Of a stretch of DNA of 64,000 nucleotides, positions 11,531-22,459 are shown in pieces; within the stretch, counting starts at the first letter, position 1, and the number at the start of each line of letters is the position of its first letter. The notes beneath the pieces are model-generated. The model was not told where the DNA came from. It did not search any database and saw only the letters and a program-made list of their open reading frames with translations. Source of the stretch: Paralithodes platypus (lineage: Eukaryota > Arthropoda > Malacostraca > Decapoda > Lithodidae); contig CM064580.1 of the NCBI GenBank assembly GCA_032716605.1, forward strand, positions 31,351,684 through 31,415,683, written 5' to 3'. The position numbers and the translations under genes were made by a program.

Positions 11531-13240
11531 TAATAATGTCTCGTCTATATCTACCCCTTACTCGTATCCAACACATCTCTACCCCTTTCCGGACAACGTA
11601 GACTTACCTGAACCCTACATCTTGAATTATATACCACCTAACTTGTGGTATACACTGTAACCTTTTCATAATATACCCATTTTCAATCTGAATTATTATC
11701 ATGTAATTCCATAGTAATTCAGATAACTTTCGTAACTTAATAGGAAATCTTAATTTTCAACTTATCAAACTCTGAATATCAACTTTCATTCTACTTGGTT
11801 CGGTAACCAAGATAGGAAAGTTAACTTTATTCTTATCCGCCCTCCTACCTCCCCCCCCCCCCCCTCCACTTCCCCGATTCCTGATCAACCATTACCGTAT
11901 TATGTAAGCCAGGCTGCATAAACAGTCCTCCCTCTCTCGGTCGATTGATGTCAGAGATGGTGAGATAATGGTGATATACAGTAGGTACAATGATGGTGGT
12001 ATCGGTGGGGCCTTGAGGAAGTTTGAATGAGGGTGAGATCGATGATGCCGTTTGTGTGCTCTGTATTACATATTGACGGTGAAAATTGTGGAATATCGGG
12101 CCATTCGAAATGGTGAGATTAGTAAGGTGGTGGTGAGATTAATGAATTGGAGGTGAACTGAAAGTGTGGTTGTCTTGAGTTTGTAATTTGTTATTAATTT
12201 ATTGGGTTTTGTAGACGGGTATAGATAGTGAACGATTACAGTTATCTTCTAGTGTTAATATAAAACTGCTCTTTTAATGAGTTTTATCATTACTTTGCAT
12301 AATATTATTTGGAACTGTTCATGTACTGTAGATAATTTTGGTCGCTTGGTATGTACACGCATATGTAGTTTTTCTATAATTAGTTCTTATTTTAGTAGAT
12401 TTATTCTTATTTTGAAAGCGATACTTGTTCACTGAAATGGACTTTTCGAGCATCATTTTGCGACACTTAGGTTTGCAATTGATATTTCAAAAATTCATTT
12501 TGCAACAAATATGTGTGCACTTAATTGTGTGTTGATTTGGGGGAAGAGTCCTTTGTCGTGAGGCCTGTAAATGAATGACTCCGCCTGCACCTTATGGGCC
12601 CTTGCGGTTACTTCAGGGGATAATGTATGTATTCCTTGTTGTAGCCAGACGCCTTATCTGATTCCTTTTCAACCTGCAGTGAATGATAAGCAGACCACCC
12701 ACTGTTCACATGAGGTGAAGTATTTTCCATTATAAATTTACCTATCTGAACCATTCCTCTGTCTTTCATCCCTTTTTGTTCTCTCTTCGCTCATATATAT
12801 TTTCTTTTCGTCATTCAAATTTCTGTTCTACTCTATTGATATAAGTGGACCTCTGTTATCTCCACTAAACGACATTCGCGGATTTGTGACCATTGCTCTC
12901 TGTTTGTCCTTTTGTAAGCAGGGTTTCTCAAAATCTATTGAACTGATAAATTATCTTGTATGAACATTCATTAGTACCTTCAGTTAGTATATGAATAGAA
13001 ACGAGTACCTGTTGGCCAAAGTTCATGAACGACCCTCCTCGTCTTGAAATAAACCCCTTGAAAAATAATCATGAACAGGTTTTGGTCGATCTTCACAATG
13101 CTTATCATGAGACATACTGGTTCCCTGAGGACTCCAGACGTAATAAAAGGTGATGAATGGATAATCCTATTAAGAGTTTTAGGGACTTAACTCCAAAATT
13201 ATAAAAGGCCATTGTCTTTAAAATGCATGCACATAATTTA
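11531..13240. other. Unassigned intergenic DNA
   Basis: Mostly AT-rich. It includes a C14 run at 11851-11864 and a purine-rich stretch at about 11950-12170 with recurring GGTGAGAT. No gene or element boundary is supported. Confidence 0.35.
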
Positions 13241-13317
13241 ATGTAATATGGATGCTACATTCAGTGGATACCAATGACTCAAATGGGCTAATCCGACTGG
13301 TCGACGCATATCGTTTA

Positions 13318-13575
13318 GAGATCAAAACTGCCTTCGACCAAATTGGCCATGAATCAAATCCCTCGATTCATACCAATAAGGAAAATCCCAGCTCTCGGTC
13401 TCAATCCATATTGGGTGTGTTCCAAAACTGCCATGGACCAAATTGGTTACAGACCTTATATTCAACCGCTCAGACAACCTAGGCCGCGATCCAATCCTGC
13501 TATGGACCAAACAGGTCGCATAACATTATATTTAATAATTTAGACTACATCAGCCGCGGTCAAAACCAAGCACAA
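13318..13575. repeat. Degenerate ~90-bp direct repeats
   Basis: AAAACTGCCTTCGACCAAAT near 13324 recurs as AAAACTGCCATGGACCAAAT near 13424 and, more weakly, as CCTGCTATGGACCAAACAGG near 13496. The spacing is 100 and then about 72 bp. Short ORFs crossing it are a result of the repeat. The function is unknown. Confidence 0.5.
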
Positions 13576-13639
13576 ACCTAAATGACGATTTTTTTTTTAG
13601 ATCAAGTTAGACATCAGTATGCTTGCTTTGATGTGCACA

Positions 13640-14620
13640 CTTGGCGGAGATATGAGCACTACTGAGCACTCTTGCCTTTATATGTTATTCTTCCGACTTT
13701 CATTACTCTCCTCTTCCTATATATTTATTTTACCTCTATTCTCCCTCATTATAACTATCATCCCTTTTATTTGTCCTGTTTCTCTCTTTCTCCTCCATTC
13801 TTCTCTTCCTTCATGATTTACTTGTATTTCTTTTTGCCTAGTCTTTCTCCGTTACTTTAGCATTCCTTTCCAGATTTAAGCTCTCTAACATGTTCTCCTT
13901 TCTTATTGTATTTATTCATTACTCCTCTATTTTTGATTACCAAATTCTTCTCTTTCTCCTACATTTTTCCTTCATCTTGCATTCCTCATGTTATGGCATT
14001 TTTTTTCGCTTAAACTACATTCCCAGGTTCTTCTATTTTCCCTACCTCATTCAATATTCTTTGTCTCGTCCATTCCCTTCAATTTCCTTCAAATGTTCTT
14101 CCCCGTTATACTCTAACCTTACGTCACCGTTCACCTGTTTAAAGCATTCGTTTATTGTTTCTTTATACATTTGTTCGCATTGCTTCGTCTCTTCCCTTAT
14201 ACACTCTTCTATTCGTCTTTGCCTACTTCATTATTGCTTTCTGCTTCCATTTCCTGTTCACTATTTAAATCGTCTATTATTCTTCCATTCTTCTCGTCTT
14301 CCTCCATTTCTTTCCACCTGTGTGTTTTCACTTTTGTCTTTTAACCCAAAAAATCCAGCCTTAATTTATCTTCCTTTTTTTGTCATTCCTCCTATTCTCT
14401 TCATTAATTTCTACCTCTTCTAGTTATCGCTTCTTCTGCAAGTGTATTTTTGCTTTTGCTTACATTTTTCCTCCCGTTGATTTGTCTCTGTCATTCCTCT
14501 CGATAACCTCCGCCCCTAATCCCGGTTCCTCTCAATTTTCTTCGATACCTATTTTTTCTACTGTACATTCCTCTTGTCAGCCGTCAATCCACTTTAGCTT
14601 CTTCTTTGTATGTAGCCTAG
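13640..14620 (+). repeat. Long pyrimidine-rich tract
   Basis: Nearly 1 kb is strongly biased to T and C on this strand, as TTCCTCTT-like strings without a fixed unit. It yields long Phe/Ser/Leu ORFs, up to 177 residues, that resemble membrane proteins only because of base composition. I do not call a gene. Confidence 0.6.
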
Positions 14621-14784
14621 ATTCTTAGCACGGCATTCCAACCATATATATAACAACTCATTCCTGAAATTGAATGGATAATAGAATGGAGGATATCATT
14701 AACCGGACTATATTGGCTGTAATGCTTCATGTGGCACCTGCTTTTATATATCACGATATTGCTCCAGTTTTATCTAGACCTACC

Positions 14785-16440
14785 GTTAGTAGATGCAAAT
14801 GGAAATTACACCAAAGACGAAATACAGAAAAGTAATGCTCTCAAAACCTTCTTTGCATAATTTTTTACAACATAAAATCTTAGTGGTATCCCTACAGCAT
14901 CGCCAGTTCGGATAGACAATTCTGTTGCTCTTAGTAATATCAGCATTACAGAGAGAGAAGTATTGAAATGTTTGGAAACACTCAATTTGAATAAATCGCC
15001 TGGACTCAAACACAATCTAACCTAGAACTCTATAGGAAGCTAAAAATGAACTTTTCCAAACCACTGGCATTGCTTTTCAGTAAATCCTTACAATCAGGGA
15101 CTATACATGATGAGTGGAAGCTCGCTAATACCTTAAAAAGCAGAAAATAATTTAGTAACTATCGTCCAATTAGCTTAACGTCAGTTGTCTGCAAAATGCT
15201 AGAAACACTCATAAGACACAGCCTCGTAAAGCACTTAGAGGAAAACAACATAATACAAAATACTCAACATGGCTTCTGTAACCAAACTTCCTGTTAACAA
15301 ACCTCTTAGACTTCTTCCAAGATATTCTCAACCTATATGACTAGAGTAAAGCTGTGGATATTGCAAACCTTGATTTTTTAAAAGGCCTTTGACAAAGTTC
15401 CCCACATACGCCTTTTGATAAAATTGAAAGAGCACAGAGAACAGTGTTGAGATAGGATTAGCCTAATCACAAACGGTAAAACATGCAAATGGACCAATGG
15501 AACTAGTAGGGTTTACATTAACGACATAGATGCGGGTCTCACCTGTACAATCTCAAAGTTTGCTGATGATGCGAACATTGCAAAGACTGTACTCACAAGT
15601 GAACATGTATTATACATGCAAAGTAGTCTAGATAATTTGTCATGTTGGGCTCAAATCTGGCAACTGTGTTTTAACACGGATAAATGTAAAGTACTCTACA
15701 TTGAAAACCAAAATGAGAAAGCAAACCATTAAGCTTAAGAGTGTAGATAAAAATAAAAAACAAAATTAGGATTAACAATATCGAGTAACCTAACACCCAG
15801 TCAACAATGCACAGAAGTTGTTAAGAAGGCAACAAATAACTGGCGTTATAGGCAGGTTATTTGAGCAAAAATTCAAAGATGTAATCCTTCCTCTTTACAA
15901 TAACTTAGTTTATCCTCTTCTGGAATATTGTGGTTAATCCCGGTGCCCTTACTACCAAAACTATATTAAATAACAAACTGGAATAAGTTCAACGTAGGGT
16001 TACCAAAATGATGAATGTATATACAGGTATGTATACATTCAGGCACATACCCCATAGCTGGGGGTGGCCGACTCGAGACAGAAACCGAACAGAAACAATA
16101 TTTAACGGTTAAATTCTTAGGCTTCGGGACCACTTTCGCGTTCCCTCGCCCCTTTCTCTGTCTCATCTAGTAGGTGAATTTTACAAGGGGAGAAGGATTC
16201 CTAGCTCCCGCCCCCGAAGTAGGAAAAGTAGTACAGGAAAAGAGACAGACAAAATCGGCTAAGCTTGGGTAGATGATGCCAAACCTCACTCTGGACAGGA
16301 TGATACCTAGTCTAAAGAACAAACCATATCAGGAGCGTCTTAGAAAATCAAACCTATATCCTGTAACCCAGCGCAGATTAAGAGGTGACCTAATTCAAGT
16401 ATTCAAAATCAACAAATTCATCAACAGCATGAACTTATAG
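14785..16440 (+). pseudogene. CR1-like LINE ORF2 fragment (family A, copy 1)
   Basis: The plus strand carries a decayed reverse transcriptase of the same CR1-like family as 50161-54870. Visible pieces are a LNKSPGL-like start, NYRPISLTSVVCKMLET, a QHGFCN motif, KAFDKVPHIRLL and VYINDIDAGLTC. FADDANIAKTVL, TDKCKVLYI, VTKM and KPYQERLRKSNL follow. FADDT has become FADDA. Many stops and frame changes make it non-functional. It is interrupted by another repeat at about 16016-16290 and stops at a MNL-like position. There the family normally continues with text that reappears at 17671, so the two pieces may be one split copy. Confidence 0.75.
16016..16290 (-). mobile_element. Short LINE 3'-tail insertion in CR1 copy 1
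   Basis: Between the CR1 motifs VTKM and MIPSLKNKPY lie about 275 bp foreign to CR1. They contain GGGGGTGGCCGACTCGAGAC, close to the 3' tail of the minus-strand LINE at 35425-38690 (GGGGGTAGCCGACTCAAGAC). ATGATG or ATGATA-like bases flank both sides and may be the target-site duplication. Orientation is inferred from that tail. Confidence 0.5.
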
Positions 16441-16544
16441 TTACCCTCTTTAATCTAAGACATTTCGATCACCAACTACAATATTTCTATATATTTGCAT
16501 AACCATAAATCATCATATCTTTTGAACCATCATCTTATAATTTT

Positions 16545-16704
16545 ATATGCCAGTACATACTTAATAACACACTTGCCAATTATAACTTTCACTATCCTTA
16601 TATACATACCTTATATTATATTATATATGCCAGTACATACTTAATAACACACTTGCCAATTATAACTTTCACTATCCTTATATACATACCTTATATTATA
16701 TTAT
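16545..16704. repeat. Perfect 2 x 80-bp tandem duplication
   Basis: The segment beginning ATATGCCAGTACATACTTAA near 16545 repeats without visible change from 16625. It lies in AT-rich DNA between two CR1 pieces. Two identical units suggest a very recent duplication or an assembly effect. Confidence 0.8.
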
Positions 16705-17172
16705 TTTAATATTACCTCATAGGTTTATACTGAATTTTCTATCTACGATATTTCCTGCCTTAAACCAATACATCTAATTCACTCCTTCCTCTTCTAGACA
16801 TCATTAAATCATATCGGTAAACACGACTACACATACATATGTTTAACTCAGCAACTTGTGTCCTCCCTTTCTCCCTCTCTCTCCTTCAGTCACTTCACCA
16901 CCTACAGCACGCACTCCTCTTCAGCGAATCAGCACCTCACTCGAGCCACACCTATCTCAGAGCTCTCCCTTTAACTCAATTCCCTTTTAACTCACACTCT
17001 CACTTACCTAATAAATATAAGCCTGTCTTAGAGAAGTACTCATATACAGAAGAAATTTCACTCATGAATGTATAGCTCTGTACAACTTAATTGAATCATA
17101 TCAGTAAACAGTAATTTAGAGGGCAAAACAGCCTCGTGGGATTGCTATACCTGTTTTTTTTCTATATCCCAA

Positions 17173-17628
17173 CTACTGCCTCTCGGTTATAGGCTGAGAG
17201 CCTGCACACTCAACCCCTGAACACGGTGAGGCCCGTGAGGCCTTGTTCCAGTCTAGGGAGTGAGACATGCAAAGCACCCCGGCTCGAAGCAATCCCATCT
17301 CAGAAGCTGCTCCGCCTCCGCGCTTCATCGTCTCACTCCCCAAACTCGGACCCTCACTCTCAGAACGCCACCTATTGAGCAATTAACTCACTAGGCATTG
17401 CCCCCCTGTAGCATATTGTGAATGTGGGAATATTCATAACAGGGCTATTTAATCAGGGAACAATGAGGGTATTTTTTTGGCATTTCGGTGTGCTGTGGTA
17501 ATGCACTGAAACTAGGTACAGCACAAATTCCATCCCAATAATATCTTCCCATTGACATATTGGGATTCGAACCCGGGTCCATTGGATTACCAGTCCAGTG
17601 GCAAGACCACTCTGCCACATTTGTTTGT
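17173..17628 (-). mobile_element. tRNA-derived SINE
   Basis: On the minus strand a tRNA-like head contains GGCAGAGTGGTC (box A-like) and GGGTTCGAATCCC (box B). It is followed by about 370 bp of unique body. A second copy in plus orientation lies at 50875-51299 and matches along the body, including the GGCGGAGCAGCTTC segment and the common 3' end. The T-arm pairing of the head is imperfect, so it is a SINE promoter and not a working tRNA gene. The partner LINE that mobilises it cannot be named from these two copies. Confidence 0.8.
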
Positions 17629-17949
17629 ACTTCTTCCTTTCTCCTTCTCTACATCCTTCGTTTTCATGTTTTCATCGACAATATGAACTGTAGTAAGTAC
17701 TTCACTATCGACAATCTAATTTCACGCGGGGAAACAGTTTCAAAATTATCGGTAAATCTTTTAACTCGCACGAATCTAAGAATTTCTTCTTCAATCGAGT
17801 TGTCAACTTGTGGAATGGGCTTCCCCGAGACGTTATAGACTGCAGCACCATTGATTCATTTAAACTTCGCCTAGACAAATATCTTACATCAAACCCGCGA
17901 CTGACTGCGTTTGTAAATGAATAACTTAATGTTATCCCCCCCTCAGTTA

Positions 17950-18826
17950 AAGGCCGTGTCTCACACAGTACGGCCACCGCTCGACAGCTGCCGACAGAGG
18001 ACGACTTGCACTTTTTCGCCGATTGTAATCGAATCACTGGATCACTGCACGATCCTCGCAGGCACACGATTGCTGTACAACAAACCCTCGACATTCACTC
18101 AACACACACACGTCACACACACGTCATACACGCCGGCAACACGGCCGTTGTAGAATAAATCGCTGACCGGCGACGCTACTCACTCGGCTATCACACGTTC
18201 GTCATACATTTAAAGTACGTTAAAAGCACGATAATGCCGCTTTTGGTTGACAACCATACGTTTACAGCACAACAGACGCACATACGTTGAACTATAAATA
18301 CGACCGTTGTAGGCCACACACGATATTGACACGGCAAAGGAACCGCCCTATGTATATATATACTGTATATATATATATATATATATTTATAAATAACACC
18401 CCGTTCTTAACATTAATCATCAATTACAAACCCCAATATACTTGAATAAAACTATAATAATAATACGCTGTAGTTAAGTAGTCGATAGGTGAATGTATAC
18501 CTATTTCATTACACGATCTGGTATACACTGACTTTGATGCAGTATATCATTAGTTTGCAAGTGGATGTATTTTAGTAAACTTGTAGATGTTTATGTTAAC
18601 TATAGGCTACACACACACACACACACGCACGCAGAGAGAGAGAGAGAGAGTGAGAGTGAGTGAGTGTGAGAGAACTACTCGCAGACATACAAAACAGTAT
18701 AGAATAATACACACACACACACACACACAATATATAGAAACTCAATAATACACAACCAACCACGCAAACGCACACACACACATACACACAATATATAAAC
18801 TAAATAATACACAACCAACCACGCAA

Positions 18827-18864
<38 letters not shown>

Positions 18865-19048
18865 ACAATATATATAAACTAAATAATACACAACCAACTA
18901 CGCAAACGCACACACATACACACGCACACACACACATACACACAATATATATAAACTAAATAATACACAACCAAACACGCATACGCACACACACACACAC
19001 ACACACAATATATATATAACACTAAATAATACACAACCAACCACGCAA

Positions 19049-19085
<37 letters not shown>

Positions 19086-19876
19086 TTATTTATAAACTAA
19101 ATAATGCACAACCAAACACGCAAACGCACACACACACACACACAATATATATAAACTAAATAATACACAACCAACCATGCAAACGCACACACACACACAC
19201 GCACACACACACAATATATATATAAACTAAATAATACACAACCAACTACGCAAACGCACACACACACACACGCACGCACACACACACACAATAAATATAA
19301 ACTAAATAATACACAACCAAACGCACACACGCACATGCACAAACACACACACAGTATATATATATAAACTAAATAATACACAACCAAACACGCAAACGCA
19401 CACACACACACACACGCATAAAAACACACACACACACACACAATATATATAAACTAAATAATACACAACCAAACACGGAAACGCGCACACACACACACAC
19501 ACGCACAAACACACACACACACAAACTACTCACACACATATAATATATAGACTAAAATCATACACAATCAACCATCGATCAGAGGATGACAATGAAGATA
19601 TCCCAGGATTCACATACGCTCGTTGCACAACATATACACGGGCGTCACACGATCAAATTTAACGGTTTTTTAACCGTTTTTTCTGCCGATTATCGGCCAG
19701 AATTTAATGCAGCCACTATTTTTTGGCCGATCACCGCCGACCATCCCTCGCTTACCACGATACGAGGCGATCTTTTTACACGATCACAGACGATGTCAGA
19801 CAATCCCGGAAAAATTCAAATATTTTGAAAATATCGGCTGTGGTCGGCGGCTAACGTACTGTGTGAGACGCGGCCT
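17950..19876. mobile_element. TIR DNA element, possibly PIF/Harbinger-like
   Basis: The ends are an inverted repeat. The left reads AAGGCCGTGTCTCACACAGT and the complement of the right reads AAGGCCGCGTCTCACACAGT. It sits in the CR1 3' end, whose uninterrupted form (CAGTTACTAACCC) is known from 29.2 and 54.7 kb. The target duplication is therefore TTA, or TA if the terminal A is counted in the element. TTA would fit PIF/Harbinger, TA would fit Tc1/mariner. No transposase is encoded. The interior is largely an (AC)n-rich minisatellite, and the right third has several CGATC/CGGCCGA-like motifs. Confidence 0.75.
18601..19560. repeat. (AC)n-rich composite minisatellite
   Basis: Eleven or twelve units alternate an (AC)n stretch with a fixed spacer close to AAACTAAATAATACACAACC followed by ACGCAAACGC. 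The spacer recurs near 18751, 18806, 18886, 18960, 19027, 19101, 19161, 19230, 19306, 19373 and 19460. Unit length varies, about 55-90 bp, through the AC count. The Val/Cys-rich ORFs on the minus strand are repeat artefacts. Confidence 0.85.
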
Positions 19877-20084
19877 TTACTAACCCATCTGTCCCCTACT
19901 AACTTCCTAATCCTGCCACGGACATTAGTTCCAGGGCAGTAGTTCAATTTCCAATGTTCCTTTACCCACTCTAAACCACTGTTTGGACAATTGATCCTCA
20001 GTGTTTTGGAGGACAAGCACCCTAGAAGGGTCACCAGATCTGTTGTTGCTTGATTTCCTTTGCTTGATTTCCTTTGTACTCTCC

Positions 20085-20870
20085 TCCCTCCTTTTTCTCT
20101 GCTTCCATCCTGATATCTCCTTCCTTCTCCCTCCCTCCCTCCTTTCCTCCTTCTTGCTCCCTCCTTCCATCCTTCACCTTCCCCCCTTCCATCTTTCTCA
20201 ACCCCAGTCAACCCCTTCTCCCTTGCTCCTTCCAGCTATTCTTCTTCAATCCTTCATCCTCCCACCTTCTATCTTCTTTCTCCCCCTGCTGACCCTTCCT
20301 TCCACCCTTCTCGACCCCCTGCCTTGCTAAGAGTTTTCATTAACCTTCTTCACCCCTTTTGTCTACCCTTGCTCCCTACTGAAGAAAAAAAACACACACT
20401 TAATGGCACCTCTTATTAACGAAGCAATTTATATTTAATATGCAAATTTAAACCTCCTTTAACACTCTAAATGTTCAAGTCACCTACAAAAACTTAATTA
20501 ATTCCTTTGAAGTTACGTATCAAAAATATGGTTCAGTTGATGATCAATTTTATATATACGTAGATTTACAGATTTACGCAATGTTTAATATATTAGTTGT
20601 CATAATATTATTATATCATTGCTATGTTCATATGTCTATAATTTAGAGTTTTCTTGTAACAATCTCCCGTTTTCTCAACACTTTTTATTTCCACATATTT
20701 ACGATCACTAAACATATCTGGTTTTCTTTTCATACATAAGTAGAACCTCAAATTTATATCTGTTTTACTACCTTCGTTTTCTTTATTATTATTTCTAAAT
20801 ATTGAAAACCGAATTCAAATGTCAGTGCTCTCGGCGTCTTTTCATGTGCTAATTTGACTTACCTTTCTGT
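20085..20870. other. Pyrimidine-rich tract, then AT-rich DNA
   Basis: From 20085 to about 20340 the strand is built of CTTCC/CTCCC strings just after a LINE 3' end. From 20341 to 20870 it is AT-rich without features. Confidence 0.4.
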
Positions 20871-21199
20871 TATTCTCTCCCTAAGATTTGAATCTCTTCT
20901 CTATTCGGTGGGAGCTTGCAAGTCAATTCAGTGGCCGTTCGGTTTGTCCCATAAGACGATCATCAAAATATTTATAATTGTGGGAGTTAAAAGTGAAGAC
21001 AAACTGAGAGGAGTACTATCCCGGCTCCTGTACACAGATGCAGTAGTGAATAGACTTGAGGTAGTACTAGTAAGCAGCAAAGTTGAGCCCGGTAGCGGGA
21101 AATGGAAGACAAAAGGCAACTATAGTCAGACGCAGTGTCCCAAATCCAGCACTTGCAGACCTGTTTCTGGTAGCCTGTGATTTCATAGCAGCGGTGCAC

Positions 21200-22198
21200 G
21201 CTTACTCTACAACAGTGAACAGGAATTTTAAAAATCCTCCTTCTTCGAGTGTTCGGGAAATTCGAGCTATTCTTGGAATGGCATTGTAGTATCATCGCTC
21301 TATTCCAAATTTCTCTAAGATTGCCCAACCTCTCAATGCACAACTAGAAAATGGAGAAACTTTGATTGGGATCAGTTGTGTTAGGCTGCTTTTGAAACCC
21401 GAAAGGAAAAACTGAACTCGGTCTGTCACCCTGATTTCTCAGAACCTTTCCAAGTTTATACCAGCGCATCTGAGCTGGGATTTAGGGCACTGCTAGCCCA
21501 AAAACAAGACAGGAAAAAAGGCATCATAGCCTGCCCCAGCTGATCCCTCCATAAAGGAGAAACAATTATAGTTTCACTAAGGAAGGATATCTTGCTTTAG
21601 TTTGGGCTGTGCAACATTCCAACTGTACCTAGCAATCACAAAATTCCAAGTATTAAAGGATCACCATAGCTTACAATGGTTACTTAAAATGTAAACCGAA
21701 GATAGCCTATTTCTACAGTGGAGGGAAACGTTGGAAGACTTAATTCAAAGTCAAGCATCATCCTGGCAAATCTCACACTAACACAGATGGACTTTCTAGG
21801 CTGCCGTTGGCGACAATATAACAGATTGAGGAAGCGAGTTTTCCTTTACCTCACTGATTGCCTAAACCCTGATGGGGAATAGTTAAGGAAAAACATGGTG
21901 AAAGAAGATATCCCTGCATGGGCAGAGTTGTACGGGTGCTCACCTAAGCCAGACCAAAATTCTTAAGATGTATATTGAGAGGTATTATTGGAGCTCTAGG
22001 GCAGAGCAAGTAGTCCGGAAAGTGATACAGAACTGCATAGGGGGTCAAAGAGTTAAACACAGACAGGGACCCTGGTATGAACCTGGGACTATTAGGGCAG
22101 AGCGACCCTGGCAATTGCTATCAGTAGATATTATGGGACCCCTGCCCCAGCAGAAAGTCAGGAAACGCATTCTATCTTGTGTATATGTATCCTTGAGG
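21200..22198 (+). pseudogene. Gypsy-1 pol, left half: RNase H to integrase core
   Basis: In successive frames the plus strand shows the reverse transcriptase C-terminal or RNase H connection of a Ty3/gypsy polyprotein (NPPSSSVREIRAILGMAL, YYHRSIPNFSKIAQPLNAQL). A decayed RNase H follows (HHSLQWLLKM). Then comes integrase text, with a Cys/His-binding region ending in IQNCIGGQRVK and the core start RPWQLLSVDIMGPLPQ, including the first catalytic Asp. Several stops and shifts are present. The reading breaks at LRY (22198) and resumes at 34014, after the Tc1/mariner-like insertion. This is the oldest layer of the nested stack. Confidence 0.8.
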
Positions 22199-22459
22199 TA
22201 CAGTTGGTCAAAGTTCCAGCTGACCCACCCTCGCTCTGGGGCTCGCAGAATTATCTGGCAATAATGGTGTAGGAAGGAGGTGTGTCTTACAAAGATTGGG
22301 ATTGGTAGATCTGATTTCGGCTATATCATTATTAGAACATATACTAAACAAGGGAAAGTAAGCCTATCTCAAATAAAAATGCATACCTCGCTATGAAAGA
22401 TCCCGAACATTCACCTAAAGTTCGTGGATTTGCTTAAATATTCAAGTTATTATATCCAC

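Larger units (their letters stand above)
17671..20084 (+). pseudogene. CR1-like LINE 3' end (family A, copy 2), split
   Basis: Bases 17671-17946 encode the C-terminal end of the family: NMNCSKYFTID, RVVNLWNGLP-like text and LRLDKYL, in broken frames. Bases 19880-20084 continue directly with the family's 3' untranslated end, TTACTAACCCATCTGTCCCC, and its terminal TTGATTTCCTTTG repeats. The join is interrupted by the terminal-inverted-repeat element at 17950-19876. The left edge starts exactly where copy 1 (14785-16440) stops. Confidence 0.8.

Noticed and set aside
13890..14423. 177-residue ORF resembling a membrane protein
   Set aside because: It lies in a T/C-rich tract with no start context or motif; composition alone produces the Phe/Leu/Ser text.
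17572..17626. tRNA gene
   Set aside because: Box B is perfect, but the T-arm and acceptor do not pair and a long conserved body follows; it is a SINE head.
18596..19520. Several Cys/Val-rich ORFs on the minus strand
   Set aside because: Translation of (AC)n and its spacer; all frames give similar strings.
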